Source of the DNA: Triatoma infestans
Lineage: Eukaryota; Arthropoda; Insecta; Hemiptera; Reduviidae
Assembly: GCA_011037195.1 (NCBI GenBank)
Contig: JAAEAF010002620.1
Location: 1 to 64,000, forward strand
Length of the DNA stretch: 64,000 nt
Direction of reading: 5' to 3'
Shown here: positions 44,301-55,953 of the stretch, one piece after another
Position numbering within the stretch: position 1 is the stretch's first letter
How the letters are laid out: the number at the start of each line of letters is the position of its first letter
Notes under the pieces: generated by a model
Database searches by the model: none
What the model saw: the letters and a program-made list of their open reading frames with translations, nothing else
What the model was told of the DNA's origin: nothing
Made by a program: the position numbers and the translations under genes

Positions 44301-47300
44301 ATGTGCTTATCAAGACATACTGGAAAAGGGCGAACATCTGAAAGCTTTCACGGAAATATCTGTGATATTGGATGTAATTAATTTTCAAAAACTGAGCTCT
44401 TTTTTTTGGGGAACGATTTTTTTATTAAAAATTTTTAATTGAAGAAGAAAATAGTTTAGTAGGTTGAGAGAGAGCGAAATTTAGTACCATGGATTGAAAG
44501 TTGCAGCTGAGCCATTGAATTATTGGGAGGAGTACATAGCCAAGACAGTGAATCTGAGGGTATTAAGTTAACTGCGCGGATTCGAATTTCTTGAAGGATG
44601 AGTCAAGGAGTGAGATGGCCCTTTGACTTTCAAATATACCAGTTTTATTCTAGCGTGTACTTCAGCTCTGGAGCTGATTTTTAGTTATCTAGATTGTTCG
44701 TTCTGTCGGCTCTATAGCTCTCTCTGTGAGTAATAAACCAACGGTAGTTTGCAGGGTGGTGTCCTAACATGGAGTACAAATTGCAAGAATATATCTGCTG
44801 GTTTTGAGACAATGTCCCATAAGTGTGGGAGTGAACATTTCACACATTGACGCCACTTATAAATTAAATCAATCCTAACTTTCTTTTAATAAGTACATAA
44901 GAGATCTGCTCTCTAGTATTTATAACTCAGAATCTATGTTGCATTGTAAGCCTGAAGTGTTTTATATAATCATTAAATAAATACATTATTTAGCGAGTAT
45001 TTATCTTAATGTTTTCTGAATTTTGGTTTGTACATTTTTTTTTTATTTTTCAGAATTCTAGGAAAGTGGCCAAATACTTATGCCTTCACCAAAGCAATGG
45101 CTGAATTTGTAGCAAGCAAATATGTTAAAGAGTTGCCGGTTGTAATATTTAGACCTGGAGTTGGTGAGTAGATTGTTAATTATTATGATAAAAGAACGTC
45201 AGTGTGAAATCAAAATATTGTTCCCACAAAGTAATGATATTGCATTAAAGTAATTAAATCCTTAAATAAATTATTTACTTGTTCATTAACTGTTAGAATT
45301 CAGTAATTTGTTCCTAGTATTGGTCTAATTTTGTGATCTTTCAAATTCTGATGCTTTAGGGCTGCTAAACTTAAGGGTTCAAATTTAATTTCAAAATAAA
45401 ATAATTGGAAAGGAAACCTATTAAAGACATTAAAACCCTTTTTATCTCGAAATAGAAATAGCTTTCGTTGAGTTTGTACACATTCGATCATACGCGTAAA
45501 AATTGGTAGTTTATGGTAGCCTCGTCTATATCAGTCCATACAGGATAGGAATGGTAGCAGAGATCTCTTTTATTTTTTTTTTTTTTTTAATAAAAATATA
45601 GAAAGATATAAAAGATATAGAATGCCAACAACCATCAATCACTTCTTCTTCACAGCGGACCTCATTGAATAATTCTAAAATTAATTTTAAAAAATTTCTT
45701 TCTTCAAATTCGCGTCAATTTCCATATTGGCCTTGTATAATAACAATAATAATAATAATGATAATAATACTTTATTAAGATAAATACAGAAATAGAGAAA
45801 TCACAAAAGTATTAGAAGCATGGCATAAGCCGTCTGCTTGAGTTTACTGCAAATAAAATTTGTAGTTATTATTATCGAAATAAATATAGTGCTTTATATA
45901 ACTGTGCTTAAGAAAAGTAAATATATATATATATCGTAAAAACGATATCTCTACAGTTATATAATATATATATATATATAGTTTTTTTATTTGTATTTTT
46001 CAAAGAAAACTAAACTAAATACAAATAAAAAAACTCCCTTACTTGTATGACAAAGTAATTATATTTTAGTTTTCATCCGTATATCAAATATGGCATTGAA
46101 CAATCCAAGTTGGACTGAGAAATAGAAGCAACCCCAGATTTATGTATTTGCTGCCGAGCTTAATGTCCACTTCAGGACTATTTATAGTATAAATAAAAAT
46201 GGAACTGCTAAATGTGTCAATATTTTCCGAGTCTAGTATTAATGTTTTTTTTTTGAACAGTTTCACTTCTTTTCTAAGTTTTTAAAATGCTATCCTGGAT
46301 TGTCTGTTTCAATACTCAGTAAAATTTTACGATGACATTGGGTTTCTACATAATACAACTGCCTTATTAATAGCTTTCTTTATCGAAATTTTTTAGGAAT
46401 CTTTGCTTTAGGAAATTAACAGAATAATATTAATAATAATAACTAATAATAGTGCTTTTTTTACAAAAAGAAAATATACAAAAGAGCAAAAAAAAACAAA
46501 AGCTACTTTTTTAAATATATATATACATAAATATAAAAGAATAATAACATTTTACGGCTTGGAGTAATCCGTCAGCCGGGGGAATTAACAGATTGTAAAA
46601 ATCTTAAAAAATATACTTTATATAAATAAAATAGCTGTTATTTTCTTTTTCTTTTTTTCAATTTATAGTCATTTTTAATGATATGCAATAAAATAATATA
46701 TTTTGAGTTAATTTTTGGGTAAGACATTTTGTTTGGGAAATATAATTGTGTTGTTAGTTCTAATTTCCTTTTTTTAAAGAATTCAAAAATATGATTAGCG
46801 AAATTAGATTAGCCAGTCCACCACGATCGTCATGACCAGGTATTGGTCAGCAAGCGTATTTTCAAGGCACTCCTCCATATTTTAATTTATACAACCTTTT
46901 GAATTAAAGATTTAAAACATGTAGCGTATACTTCATATTCTTCTTAATATGTTCTTCTCAATATTCTTCATCATTTATGTTGCAGTTGTGGGAACTTACA
47001 AAGAGCCCGTTATTGGTTGGACAGATAATTTGTATGGTCCAACTGGTATAGTGGTTGGTGCAGGATGTGGGCTTCTACATTCATTGCATGCTGACATTGA
47101 ATGCACTGCAAATTTGGTACCCGTGGATATGACAGTAGCAGCTCTTATTGCTTCTGCGGCTGAGAAGATTGAAAATGGAAAGCACGAAATGCCAGTTTAT
47201 AATTACGTTTCATGCACAGACAATCCGCTTAAATGGAGGGATTTCAAAAGACTTATAGAGAAGCATGGTGAAGATGTTCCCACTATACGAGCTGTATGGT

Positions 47301-48919
47301 GTTATTTCATGACAATTCATAAACTTTGGATAACTCACTTCCTTTGTGTAATATTTTTTCATTACATACCTGCCATCATAATGGATGGAATTGGATTTTT
47401 GACAAGAAGTAAAAATCCCAGGTAAGATTTTAGTTGTAATTACATTATCATCTTACTTATCTAGTTGTGTAAGATAATATTTTTATTTAAATCCAAACAA
47501 TACTTTCCCCAGTGGCGGGCATAAACACTGCGACTGTACAGCACCCCCAGAAAATAACTACAGAAATTAATTTTTAAATTTATGATAAAAAAATAATAAC
47601 ATAACAATCTTTGCATAATTATTATTTAAATATTAATTATTAAATACCATTAATAAATCCGTTTTTAAAAAAGAATTATTTCATTAAGCTTGCTTGATGT
47701 TAACGCTCCCAATTCAAAAAATGGTCATATTCGGTTATTTCCGACAAGCTTTGTTTGCCTTAATAAAGTGACCTAACTAGTGCTATTGTAGTTGGTCGGC
47801 GGGTAGCGTTGATTGCAGTTGCGTGCAATATCATAGTTATATTACAAAAAAAAAAGTTTTTTTAATCAATAATATTATTTTTTTAAAGAATAAAAATATA
47901 CAATAAAATAAATAGTAGTTTATAAATTTATCAATATGGGTGTTGAATATTTAAAAAAAAATTAAATTTTCTTAATTGACATTTCCGAAAAAATTTGAAA
48001 TAAAAAACAAAAATCGTTTCATTCCTAACATTATAATTCAAGACTAATTTTAATGAAAAATTTATTCAAAAATTTTGTGAAACTTAAAAACTCGAAGAAA
48101 GGATTTTATATTCAAATAATTTTTTTTTTATATATATATTAGTTTTTTAGAAACCATGTTTTTTGTATAACAGGAAATGTCTTAAAAAATATCGATGTGA
48201 ATTTATTTTTTATTAAATTGAGTTGAATTGAGACATTTTTCGTTTTACTCAAGTCCACATGCAAACTTCACGGGACGCCACTGACATTGCCCCTTATTAA
48301 ATGAAGTTTGGAATAAATTATCTTGAATTAAATATATTGATTTTAATTTATCATCCCTTAGTGAATGACTGCTGTACAATTTTACCCAACTTTTCAAAAT
48401 ACTAATTGAAAAACTAATACTTTGAATTCAGAGCATATTTTTTCACTTGTTTTTTCTTATTTAATTGCAGTTTATACAAAGTCTACAAGAAAATTGACAA
48501 ACATTCGGATGTACTATCTTACTTCAGTTTTCGTAGTTGGGAGTTCTCAAATGATTCTGTAAAGTCACTTTGGTCGAAGTTGTCATCGGAAGATAAAGAA
48601 AACTTCAAATTTGACATTGATTCTCTGGATTGGGATAGTTTCTTCTATAATTATATTCGAGGATTACGTTTTTATTTGCTCAAAGATGAATGGAGCACCT
48701 TACCCCAAGCAACTATTAGGTGGAACAGGTATGTCATTATTTATTTATAGCTCGATTGTGATTAAAATAATAATTTCCAACATATAATTCATGTTTTAAA
48801 ATATGTTTGTTTAAAATTTCAGATTTAAACTTGCTCATAAATGTATAAAAATAGGCTTGTTATTGTTATGCTTAAAAATGGCTTGGGCTTTTGCTTCTAC
48901 AACATACTCATTAGTTTGA
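41159..48919 (+). CDS. Fatty acyl-CoA reductase (alcohol-forming), 7 of its exons
   Basis: Reduces long-chain acyl-CoA to fatty alcohol with NADPH, normally at the ER or peroxisome membrane; in insects it feeds wax, pheromone and cuticular lipid synthesis. Exons: 41159-41331, 42258-42380, 42983-43254, 45054-45163, 46986-47421, 48471-48728, 48823-48919. All introns are GT-AG and phases match, giving 488 residues to the stop. The Rossmann NADP site is GGTGFLG (residues 12-18), then HGAAT, the catalytic YAFTK (Tyr198, Lys202) and FRPG. GTYKEPVIGW with NLYGPTG and the FAR_C sterile-like domain (SLYKVYKKI to TIRWNR) follow. The last exon encodes a hydrophobic membrane segment (IGLLLLCLKMAWAFA). 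Family length is about 500-520, so only the first few tens of residues are missing. The gene appears intact. Orthology within this large insect family cannot be set by eye. Confidence 0.93.
42258..42380 (+). CDS. FAR exon
   Basis: 41 codons in phase 0, beginning LFSVLSADKPKF and ending SQEDRQTIIDE. Acceptor TTTTACAG, donor GTGAAT. Confidence 0.9.
42523..42584 (-). repeat. SINE family B head fragment in a FAR intron
   Basis: On the minus strand: AGGGAAGGGATTAGCTCAGT, GGTAGCGCACTAGACTCTCA and the B-box CCCAGGTTCGAG. Only the tRNA-like head remains. Confidence 0.7.
42983..43254 (+). CDS. FAR exon
   Basis: Begins VTVIFHGAATLKFDEDLK and includes NIKGTKQMLDLAKE and FVHISTAYTNCH, the conserved extended-SDR core. 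It ends in phase 2 at donor GTAAGT. Confidence 0.93.
43640..43800. mobile_element. Foldback family FB1 arm in a FAR intron
   Basis: Contains TTGCTCTGTGCAAATCTATG, CATCCTGATGATGGGCGAAG, GCGAAACCGGTCGATGACCA and TATTACGGAAAATATCTCTG. It matches the right arm of the elements at 5449 and 50653; the left arm is absent. Confidence 0.6.
45054..45163 (+). CDS. FAR exon with catalytic YxxxK
   Basis: Completes a split Lys codon and encodes ILGKWPNTYAFTKAMAEF, then PVVIFRPGV. YAFTK is the catalytic motif. Donor GTGAGT, phase 1. Confidence 0.93.
46986..47421 (+). CDS. FAR exon
   Basis: Encodes VGTYKEPVIGWTDNLYGPTG through VPVDMTVAALIASA to FFHYIPAIIMDGIGF. Acceptor TTGCAG, donor GTAAGA. Confidence 0.94.
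47510..48283. mobile_element. hAT-like non-autonomous element in a FAR intron
   Basis: Left end CAGTGGCGGGCATAAAC; the right end reads CAGTGGCGTCCCGTGAAG on the minus strand, giving an 8-bp terminal inverted repeat CAGTGGCG typical of hAT elements. Flanking octamers ACTTTCCC and ACATTGCC agree at 6 of 8 positions, as expected for an aged 8-bp target duplication. The interior is AT-rich and non-coding. Confidence 0.7.
48471..48728 (+). CDS. FAR exon (FAR_C domain)
   Basis: Encodes LYKVYKKIDKHSDVLSYF, FRSWEFSNDSVKSLW, DSLDWDSFFYNYIRGLR and the conserved end of the FAR_C domain. Acceptor TTGCAG, donor GTATGT. Confidence 0.93.
48823..48919 (+). CDS. FAR terminal exon and stop
   Basis: Encodes FKLAHKCIKIGLLLLCLKMA to a TGA at 48917-48919. 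The hydrophobic stretch is the usual C-terminal membrane anchor of insect reductases. Confidence 0.9.
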
Positions 48920-49353
48920 TTCCAAGGCATTTTGATGGATTCAAGACGTATACAAAAAATAGTTTGCTCAAATGCCTACTACTTGCCATGAGTGTCTCTT
49001 AAATCATTGCAGTTTTGTAAATATTTATATTTTTGGAAAACCTCTTAAAAGCTGAGTACAACATAGCATTGTGAAAAGGGGTACAATATTATTGTAAATA
49101 TATTACCAAATTTTAATATATTTTCTTCTTTCCTTTTTCTGACAATATTTTTAATCCAAACCTTATCACAATTATTAGAGCGCAAAAATCAAAAGATGTT
49201 TAATCTAATTAAACATTTTTTTTTGCATCGAAATGTATAGAGAAAAGTTTGAATTGACTGAAAAAAGGGTTAATTCGGTCGAAAGTAGTTCAATTTTATT
49301 TGAAATATTGTAGCCTTATTTAAAAGATATTCTTGTGAACTAAATAATTTGTT
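48920..49353. other. FAR 3' flank
   Basis: Probable 3' UTR and flank. No canonical AATAAA was noticed close to the stop, and the AT-rich context makes the cleavage site uncertain. Confidence 0.4.
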
Positions 49354-50304
49354 AGACTTTCTCTTAATCCTAGTAAGAGGAAGTATTGTAATCGTGTCAA
49401 ATTTTCGATATCGAATTTTCACCGGAAATATCCGTTTTGAGGTCCCCTTAGTCCAAAAAAATGGTTTCTAGAAAAAGGTCTGTGTGTGTGTGTGTGTGCA
49501 TGTATGTATGTGAACAGCACAACTCAAAAACGAAAAATCGTAGAAAGTTCAAACTTGATATTCCGTTTAGGTATCACCATGGGATCCGAAGTAGGTTATC
49601 TGTCCAAATTCCTCAACCGGAAGTACCACTTAGAATTTTTTTTATTACATATTTGCGATTTACTCAAAACTGGCTCTAACGATTTTCTTGAAGCTAGGTA
49701 TAACAACTACACATACAAAGAGCTACAACTTTTATTTGAAACATTTTTCCCGGAAAATTTATTTAAAGGTACTTTTGGGGGAGGGGTGCGGTTACGGTTT
49801 CCTCGTAAGTGCTATTTCAGTTTATTACACCATTCTATTATCTAAATAATATTAACTAGAATTAAATATGTTGTTGAAATTCCGAGTTTGAAAAAACCGG
49901 ATGACCGCAAATGCGCGTTTGTACTAGAAATATTTTCAGTTTTCTGTTATTTTTTCTATTTCCAACTATTTTCTTTAAACTTAGACTGTGAACTACACAT
50001 ATAAAGAGCTACAACTTTTATTTGCAACATTTCTTTTGGTAAAGTCATTTTAGGGGAGGTGGTGCGGTAATGTTTTTCTCTAAATTGCTATCGTATTTGA
50101 TTATACGAATCTACCATCCAAACAAAAGACTACCAAAATTCCGAGTTTCAAGAAAATTAGTAAACTGAAAGAGCAGTTTTTTCAATTTTTTCCGTAAAAA
50201 AAAACCGACGAATTTCATTAAATTTGATATACTAACTATAAAATTTGTCAATCACAATTTGGAAAACTGGAGTAAGAGAAAGTGTGTGAGTGTTTCACAC
50301 CAGA
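49354..50304 (-). mobile_element. HINE (Helentron-like) copy, full length, long subfamily
   Basis: 951 bp. Left hairpin end GACTTTCTCTTAATCCTAGTAAGAG, TG tract at 49480-49500, two central modules (about 49600-49880 and 49881-50150), right end GTGTGAGTGTTTCACACCAGA. It is a clean example of the duplicated-module form. Confidence 0.88.
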
Positions 50305-50652
50305 TTTTACTTAGTAAATTGCAGAATTATACTTAACAAAAAAATTTACTGCAAAAACAGAAAAAGTACGAAATTAGATTTTTTGTTTGATAAATAATAA
50401 AAATTTAATTATCGCATTTATTTTACTTTTTAACAACGATTATAGATTGAAAATCTATTATATATATGCACAAAAGAAAAACCTCATAAAACTGAGTGCA
50501 ACTTAGCGTTGAAAAGGGTACTATAATATTGTAAATATATTATCAACTTTTAATAGATATTCTTCTTACTTTTCGGATAACAATACTTTTCACCCGTACC
50601 TTATCACAATCACAGGGCCTATAATAATTTTTGTTTCCGTTTAAATTAAACA

Positions 50653-50890
50653 TTGTTGTGGTTGGTTCCGCAGAGCTGGAAAGCATCAAATATATTTTCC
50701 GTGATAGACTGCTTCATTTTATGGTCATCGAACGATTTCAGGCGTACGCCCGATGTTTTGTCAAAACAATGTGATAACACAGACTTGCACAGAGCAAATC
50801 AGTTTATATACTATGTTGGCCGAACGCCCGAAACCGGTCGAAAACCACAAAAAGAAGCAGGCTATCACGGAAAATATGTCTGTTACTTAA
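50653..50890. mobile_element. Foldback element (family FB1)
   Basis: Left arm GTTGTGGTTGGTTCCGCAGA..TTTTCCGTGATAGACTGC..TGGTCATCGAACGATTTCAG and right arm CGCCCGAAACCGGTCGAAAACC..GCAGGCTATCACGGAAAATA are inverted. The centre holds ACAGACTTGCACAGAGCAAA, also present at 5548-5567 and 43645-43665 (inverted). Confidence 0.65.
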
Positions 50891-50892
50891 AC

Positions 50893-51533
50893 ATTTTTTG
50901 CGTGGAAATATACAAAGAATGTCATAGCTCTTTTTATTTGTAGTTCATATACTAAGTTTGAAGAAAATCGTTGGACCAGTTTCAGAGAAAATAGCTGAAA
51001 CCTGAAAAATACTTTTCATTAGAAACACACTTCTGGTCATCTGGTTTTCTTCAAACTCATTATTCGACGGCACATTTAATTCCAGATGTTAGAATTGTGT
51101 AATAAATTAAGACAGCACGGTAGAGGAAACCATAACCACACCCCTCCCACAAAAGTCCTTAAACGAATTTTGCATAAAAGTTGTAGTCGTTGTATGTGTA
51201 GTTAGTTGATGAACCAATTTTAAAGAAAATTGTTGAAGCCATTTTCGAGAAAATCACAAAAAACTTCATTAAAGTCGCACTTTCGATCGATGGATTTTGC
51301 CCGAAATCTTCGTGTCTGATGAGGTGGTAGTACCAAAATGGAATATCAAGTTTGAGCTATGGAATATACAACTTTTCGTTTTTGAGATATTCTATTACAC
51401 ATACACAGACCATTTTCTAAAAACCACTTTTTCTGACTAAAGGGACCTCAAAACGTGTATTTCCGGTGAAAATCAATTGAGAAAATCTTGCCCGATCGCA
51501 ATAATTCTTCCAACAGAGTTAGAGAATGTAATA
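50893..51533 (+). mobile_element. HINE copy, diverged, 5' truncated, long subfamily
   Basis: Shows ACTAAGTTTGAAGAAAATCG, AATACTTTTCATTAGAAACACA, GTAACCACACCCCTCCCACA-like and TTTTTGAGATATTCTATTAC blocks, ending at a degraded hairpin (CTTCCAACAGAGTTAGAGAATG). The foldback element adjoins its left edge. Confidence 0.6.
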
Positions 51534-54500
51534 TGTCATTAGTTGAGAATAGTTCTACTATCTATGATTTATTGGTAACATCACTCCGATTATATTGAAA
51601 ATTGAAGAAATCTTGAAAAATTTTGAAATTAAACATATTACCAACCAAGTAAGAACAAACAGATCTACCTATAGTTAGGGCTAGCTGTTTGCATTCAAAT
51701 GAACTTTGGTCACAGTTTCTTATAAAACCTTGTAGGTCATCTTAAAGTTGTAGAATCTGTATATTTTTTAATTAGTAAATATTGCAAATTTTGTTATTTG
51801 TTCTTTATTAATGTTGTTTTTCCAAAAAATATACATGACGCTTATAGCCGTCATTTGGCAACAAGTAAATATCTAACTACAGGCGTAATATGTGTCAATG
51901 TAAGCAAAACAAATCCTACATATATGAGGACAGATCAAGTTAAGTGATAGCAATCGTATATACGCATAGCATACACGTATCAATTTCTTTTACAATAAAT
52001 GTTACCATTAAACGAACCCATATTAAATTTTACATAAAACAAACAAGGACAGGTTATTATTAAATGTGGCATTTTTATCAGGAATTTATTCACGATCAAA
52101 GATAGCAAATATCTGGCATTAACTCATATCATAGAATTTTGAGCCACAGAGTTATACAGTTAGTATGTTTTCTTTTTTCTCAAAATATAGCCCTGAAGAT
52201 GGAGGAATTTTCCTCCGAAAAGATGCTTAGATGAAAACAAAAAAATTAGATTATCAATTTCCTTGATTAACCACAACAAAGAAAAACCCAAAAAATGTTC
52301 ACTAACTTAGCGATTAGCCAACAAAATAATACATTTTTGTATAAATGGATATAAAACTTTGTGCATCACGACTAGCGCTTAATGAGAAGCATAGATTCCA
52401 AAACAAGTATGGAAATTACAATATAGCACTAATTCCAAATCACACTTTAATATGTAATCCTTGCGATATCTAGCTTAAAAAAAAAAAAAACAGCCTGAAA
52501 CCAAGCCTAAATAAAGAAAGCGCAATTTGGATATAATAGCGCAAAAAGAACTGGTTGGAAAAGCCCTCAACCTCTTGAAGGGGGGTGGGCATACTAGACT
52601 TATACGGGGTACGCACAAATAAGTCTCGGTTTGGCTGCAATGTCTGGTTAGAGTCACCCCTTTGGTAATCTAACCAAATCTAAGCAAGAAAGAGTAATTT
52701 CAACCAGCTATTATCACACACAACACACACACACACACGCACACATATATATATATTGTATAAAACTACTTGTAGTGTTGAGAGAATATACGAAAAAGGA
52801 AATTAACATTTCTGCATATTCAGGATAATTGATAAAAGAATGGTTATTCACTGACGAATGAAGACCTTACATTGGCCACAAATAATAAAAAGCAGCAAGC
52901 AGCACTTTTATATTAGAAAACAACTGGTTTAATAATAATCATTCAGAAGGATTAATAATAATAATAATAATTTCTTTGAGACTCATTTTAAAGTCTAATA
53001 TATATTTAATTACTATTTCGTACAATTTACATTTATTTACAAACAATGACGTTCACTTGATCTGAACTTAATTAAAATTTTGCACATTATAATCACTATT
53101 TCTGCAAATGTGCTGATACCACTTCGCTATCGGAAGACTCAATTTGTTCAAATCTCATTGCTGCTAGACTAAATAAAACACATAAGCAACAACGTTAAAG
53201 GTGAAATATATATGATTAAACTATATCTATTTAAAATTTAGGTAAATGTAATGGTGATATCTGTTTCTTAATTTAGAAAATTATTAATAATAATAATAAA
53301 TAAATAAATTAATTAATTAAAAAAAAAAACAGATTTGACAACTTGCAATTATTTAGACACCAGTTCACGAGCTCATAAACTTTAATCAGATCGAATATAT
53401 ACTCTGAAATATAAAATTAAAATAGTGGGAAAATAACAGATTTAATATAACAGAGTCTTCATGTACTGTGATTATCACCGTTGTGTACACATAAAATTCA
53501 GAGTTTCTGATTCTCTTCCCACTTCTTTGTCGTTCGCTTCCTTTTTTACTTCCAACAGGAAATAATTTCCTGGCGTGAATCTATCCTGTCACTGCAGCTT
53601 TGAATGATAAAATCTAACAATAATGTTAAGGTCCATTGAAGCACTGCTAAAATTCCAAGTGTGAAGAAAATGTTAACCAAAAATGCGACTTTACAAAACA
53701 GATTTCTAATTAAGATAGCAAACACGATTTTTTTTCTTATTTATTCTGTAAATGCAGATTAACAACGGAAGATAATGAAAATAAATTATCCAAGCAGCTT
53801 CGCCCATGCCTAAATCCAGACATATTCTTCCGGTATAATGTCACATAAATCAGTCCAAATATGCTTCGCCACAATACTCGTAAATATTTTCGCTAAAATA
53901 CCCACACTTTAACTGAACCAAGATAGATGTAAAGTGCGATTATCTGTTTAAACAGTATCATCTCAATTGAGGATAACAGCACTAGAGTAGTTTCCCTAGT
54001 TAAATTATAATTAAAAATATTTAAATTGTAATATATCCAATTAGGATAAAATTCATAACTTATGCTACCTACGAGTAGGGCTTTTTCTGAAAACAGTGCT
54101 TTGAGAAAGAAGAACTCCCCATTGCCTAACGTCGGGTGGAGAAAATTATAAAATACATAAGAAAAAAGCAATCTCTGGAGGGGGTGCTCAAGAAAAAAGC
54201 AATCTCGGGGGTACTCTTTTATTAAGAAGCTCCAAATTCTGTGATACCTAATGCAGAAGAAATTTCATTAATCTAGTACATCTTCGGGTAGTACCCCAGA
54301 AGTATTTCTAAAGGGAATCTTGCATTTGTTGGAAACATCAACTTATGAGATTTTATAAGAGCTTTACAATCCTTGCGACTTTTTAGATAAGTTAACAAGT
54401 CCTTCCCTTAATAATATTTCCAGAAGATAGCAACGTCTCATACTTACAACCAACTTACGGACACTATCAAACTAGACCAGACCTAGGTGAAAATTTTATT

Positions 54501-55080
54501 GAATAGATCACATCCAATTCACGAGCAGCACAAAGATATACCAATTAATTTTGGAAAAGTATGTCAACATATTGGAATTGTAATATACATATATGAGAAG
54601 ATTCAGAAAGAAATAATTGGACATGATGAATGCAAGTCTACTAAGCTTGCCACTAAGATTTTCTTTAATTTATGTTAAGTTTGCAGGAACGGCTGAGATC
54701 AGAGCCTAAGTGATTAGACCACTTTATCGCAAGGATGAACTCAGCTGTTATGAATACATTATTTTTCTTCATTCGTTCTCTAAGAACAGAACGTGAACGA
54801 ATTAAAGTTTATTATGTTTATACGTTGTTCATGAAAAGTGTGCCTTTATTTTGGGTATGTGTGCGCGGGGGTATTTGTTCAGTAAGAAGAGAAAGCTGGT
54901 TCTAAGACTGGTCAAATCTCAGAAACCTCGAATTAGCAAAGGATGTTAATTCCTCTTTACGCAATATGATATAGGTGACATGATTACTTTCAATATTTTT
55001 TAATAGGCAATATGGTATTAAAATAGTTTTTCACTATTTAAATTTTATACTTTTGACGAAAATTTGGTAGAGAGTAACTG
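51534..55080. other. Intergenic, no gene recognised
   Basis: AT-rich with CA repeats at 52718-52747 and ATA/TAA microsatellites at 52950-52968 and 53282-53300. It contains a CTGAAGA/hairpin/GAAA motif at 52193-52220 and a small HINE-like fragment at 53625-53700. The open frames at 52475-52657, 53893-54171 and 54487-54678 have no recognisable family. Confidence 0.4.
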
Positions 55081-55375
55081 GAAATGAAAACATTGATCTT
55101 TTAGGTTCCCGAGGCTATTTTCATGAAAAACACTTGGGTTTCCGGGTTGAGACTGCGACAGAGGTTTACTAAAAACCGACGTTTCGCCCATTTTGCAATG
55201 AGTCTCTTCAGGGTCATTACACCTTGAAAGCCAACAAAGTTCTTGTCTTGGTTTGGGGGAATTGCCTTGTTGGCTTCCAAGGTGTAACAACCCTGAAAAG
55301 GCTCATTTTGAAACATGGCTAAACGCCGGTTTAGTTGACGCGTTCTCAACCCGGAAATTCAAGTGTTTTTTCGAA
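55081..55375. mobile_element. Palindromic element with CGAAACGTCGG motif
   Basis: Left part CACTTGGGTTTCCGGGTTGAGACTGCG..CCGACGTTTCGCCCATTTTGCAATGAG..CTTCAGGGTCATTACACCTTG; the right part repeats it inverted (CAAGGTGTAACAACCCTGAAAAGGCTCATTTTG..AACGCCGG..CGCGTTCTCAACCCGGAAATTCAAGTG). The arms are imperfect, about 120 bp each. Confidence 0.65.
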
Positions 55376-55821
55376 ACATTGATTACTAGTTAATGTCAAC
55401 ATAATGTACTGTGCAAACAACTGTATGTGCTTCACAATGGGCATATCTTCTTTTTTTTAATAGTTTTAAAAGTTCGGGGACAATGAGGCATACAAAGTAG
55501 TAGCTAATATACATACATTTCAAGTTTTACAATATTATAATAAGGTTACAATAAATCGCTATTTAAAATTCATAGGCCCACGTGGGAAACATGTTTTGCT
55601 TTGAGGATTCCAATCCATGAAGGTAAAATCAGAAATACTTTCTAGATAAAAAAGAAAGTAAAAAACAATGCACATACTCTTTTAGATTTAAATGTGAGAT
55701 ATTAACGACAACTATCAAGAAACAAACATTTTTAGACGAAACGAGAAATACTGAAGAACTGATTATTAATAATAATAAAAACTCGCAAAGAAATGAACAA
55801 AAAATACTGCAAAATAAATAC
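55376..55821. other. 3' flank of the MYSM1-like gene
   Basis: Non-coding, AT-rich. It includes the probable 3' UTR on the minus strand. No clear AATAAA assignment was made. Confidence 0.35.
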
Positions 55822-55953
55822 CTATATCACTCGGTCATCAGTAGAATGATTGAATCCAACTATATATTTCGTTGCCTGTATAAGCTCTTCTTTTACATTA
55901 GAAGGCACTACGTTCACAGTAGAATCTAATAATCTTCGAATACTTTCATAACA
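55822..55953 (-). CDS. MYSM1-like terminal exon
   Basis: 44 codons after acceptor TTTTCTATAG, starting [17 protein letters not shown] and ending DDRVI and a stop at 55822-55824. It is used if exon 9 is spliced at GTATTC (56044-56049). Otherwise exon 9 reads on to a stop at 56026. Confidence 0.65.
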   Translation of the reverse strand, partial: CYESIRRLLDSTVNVVPSNVKEELIQATKYIVGFNHSTDDRVI

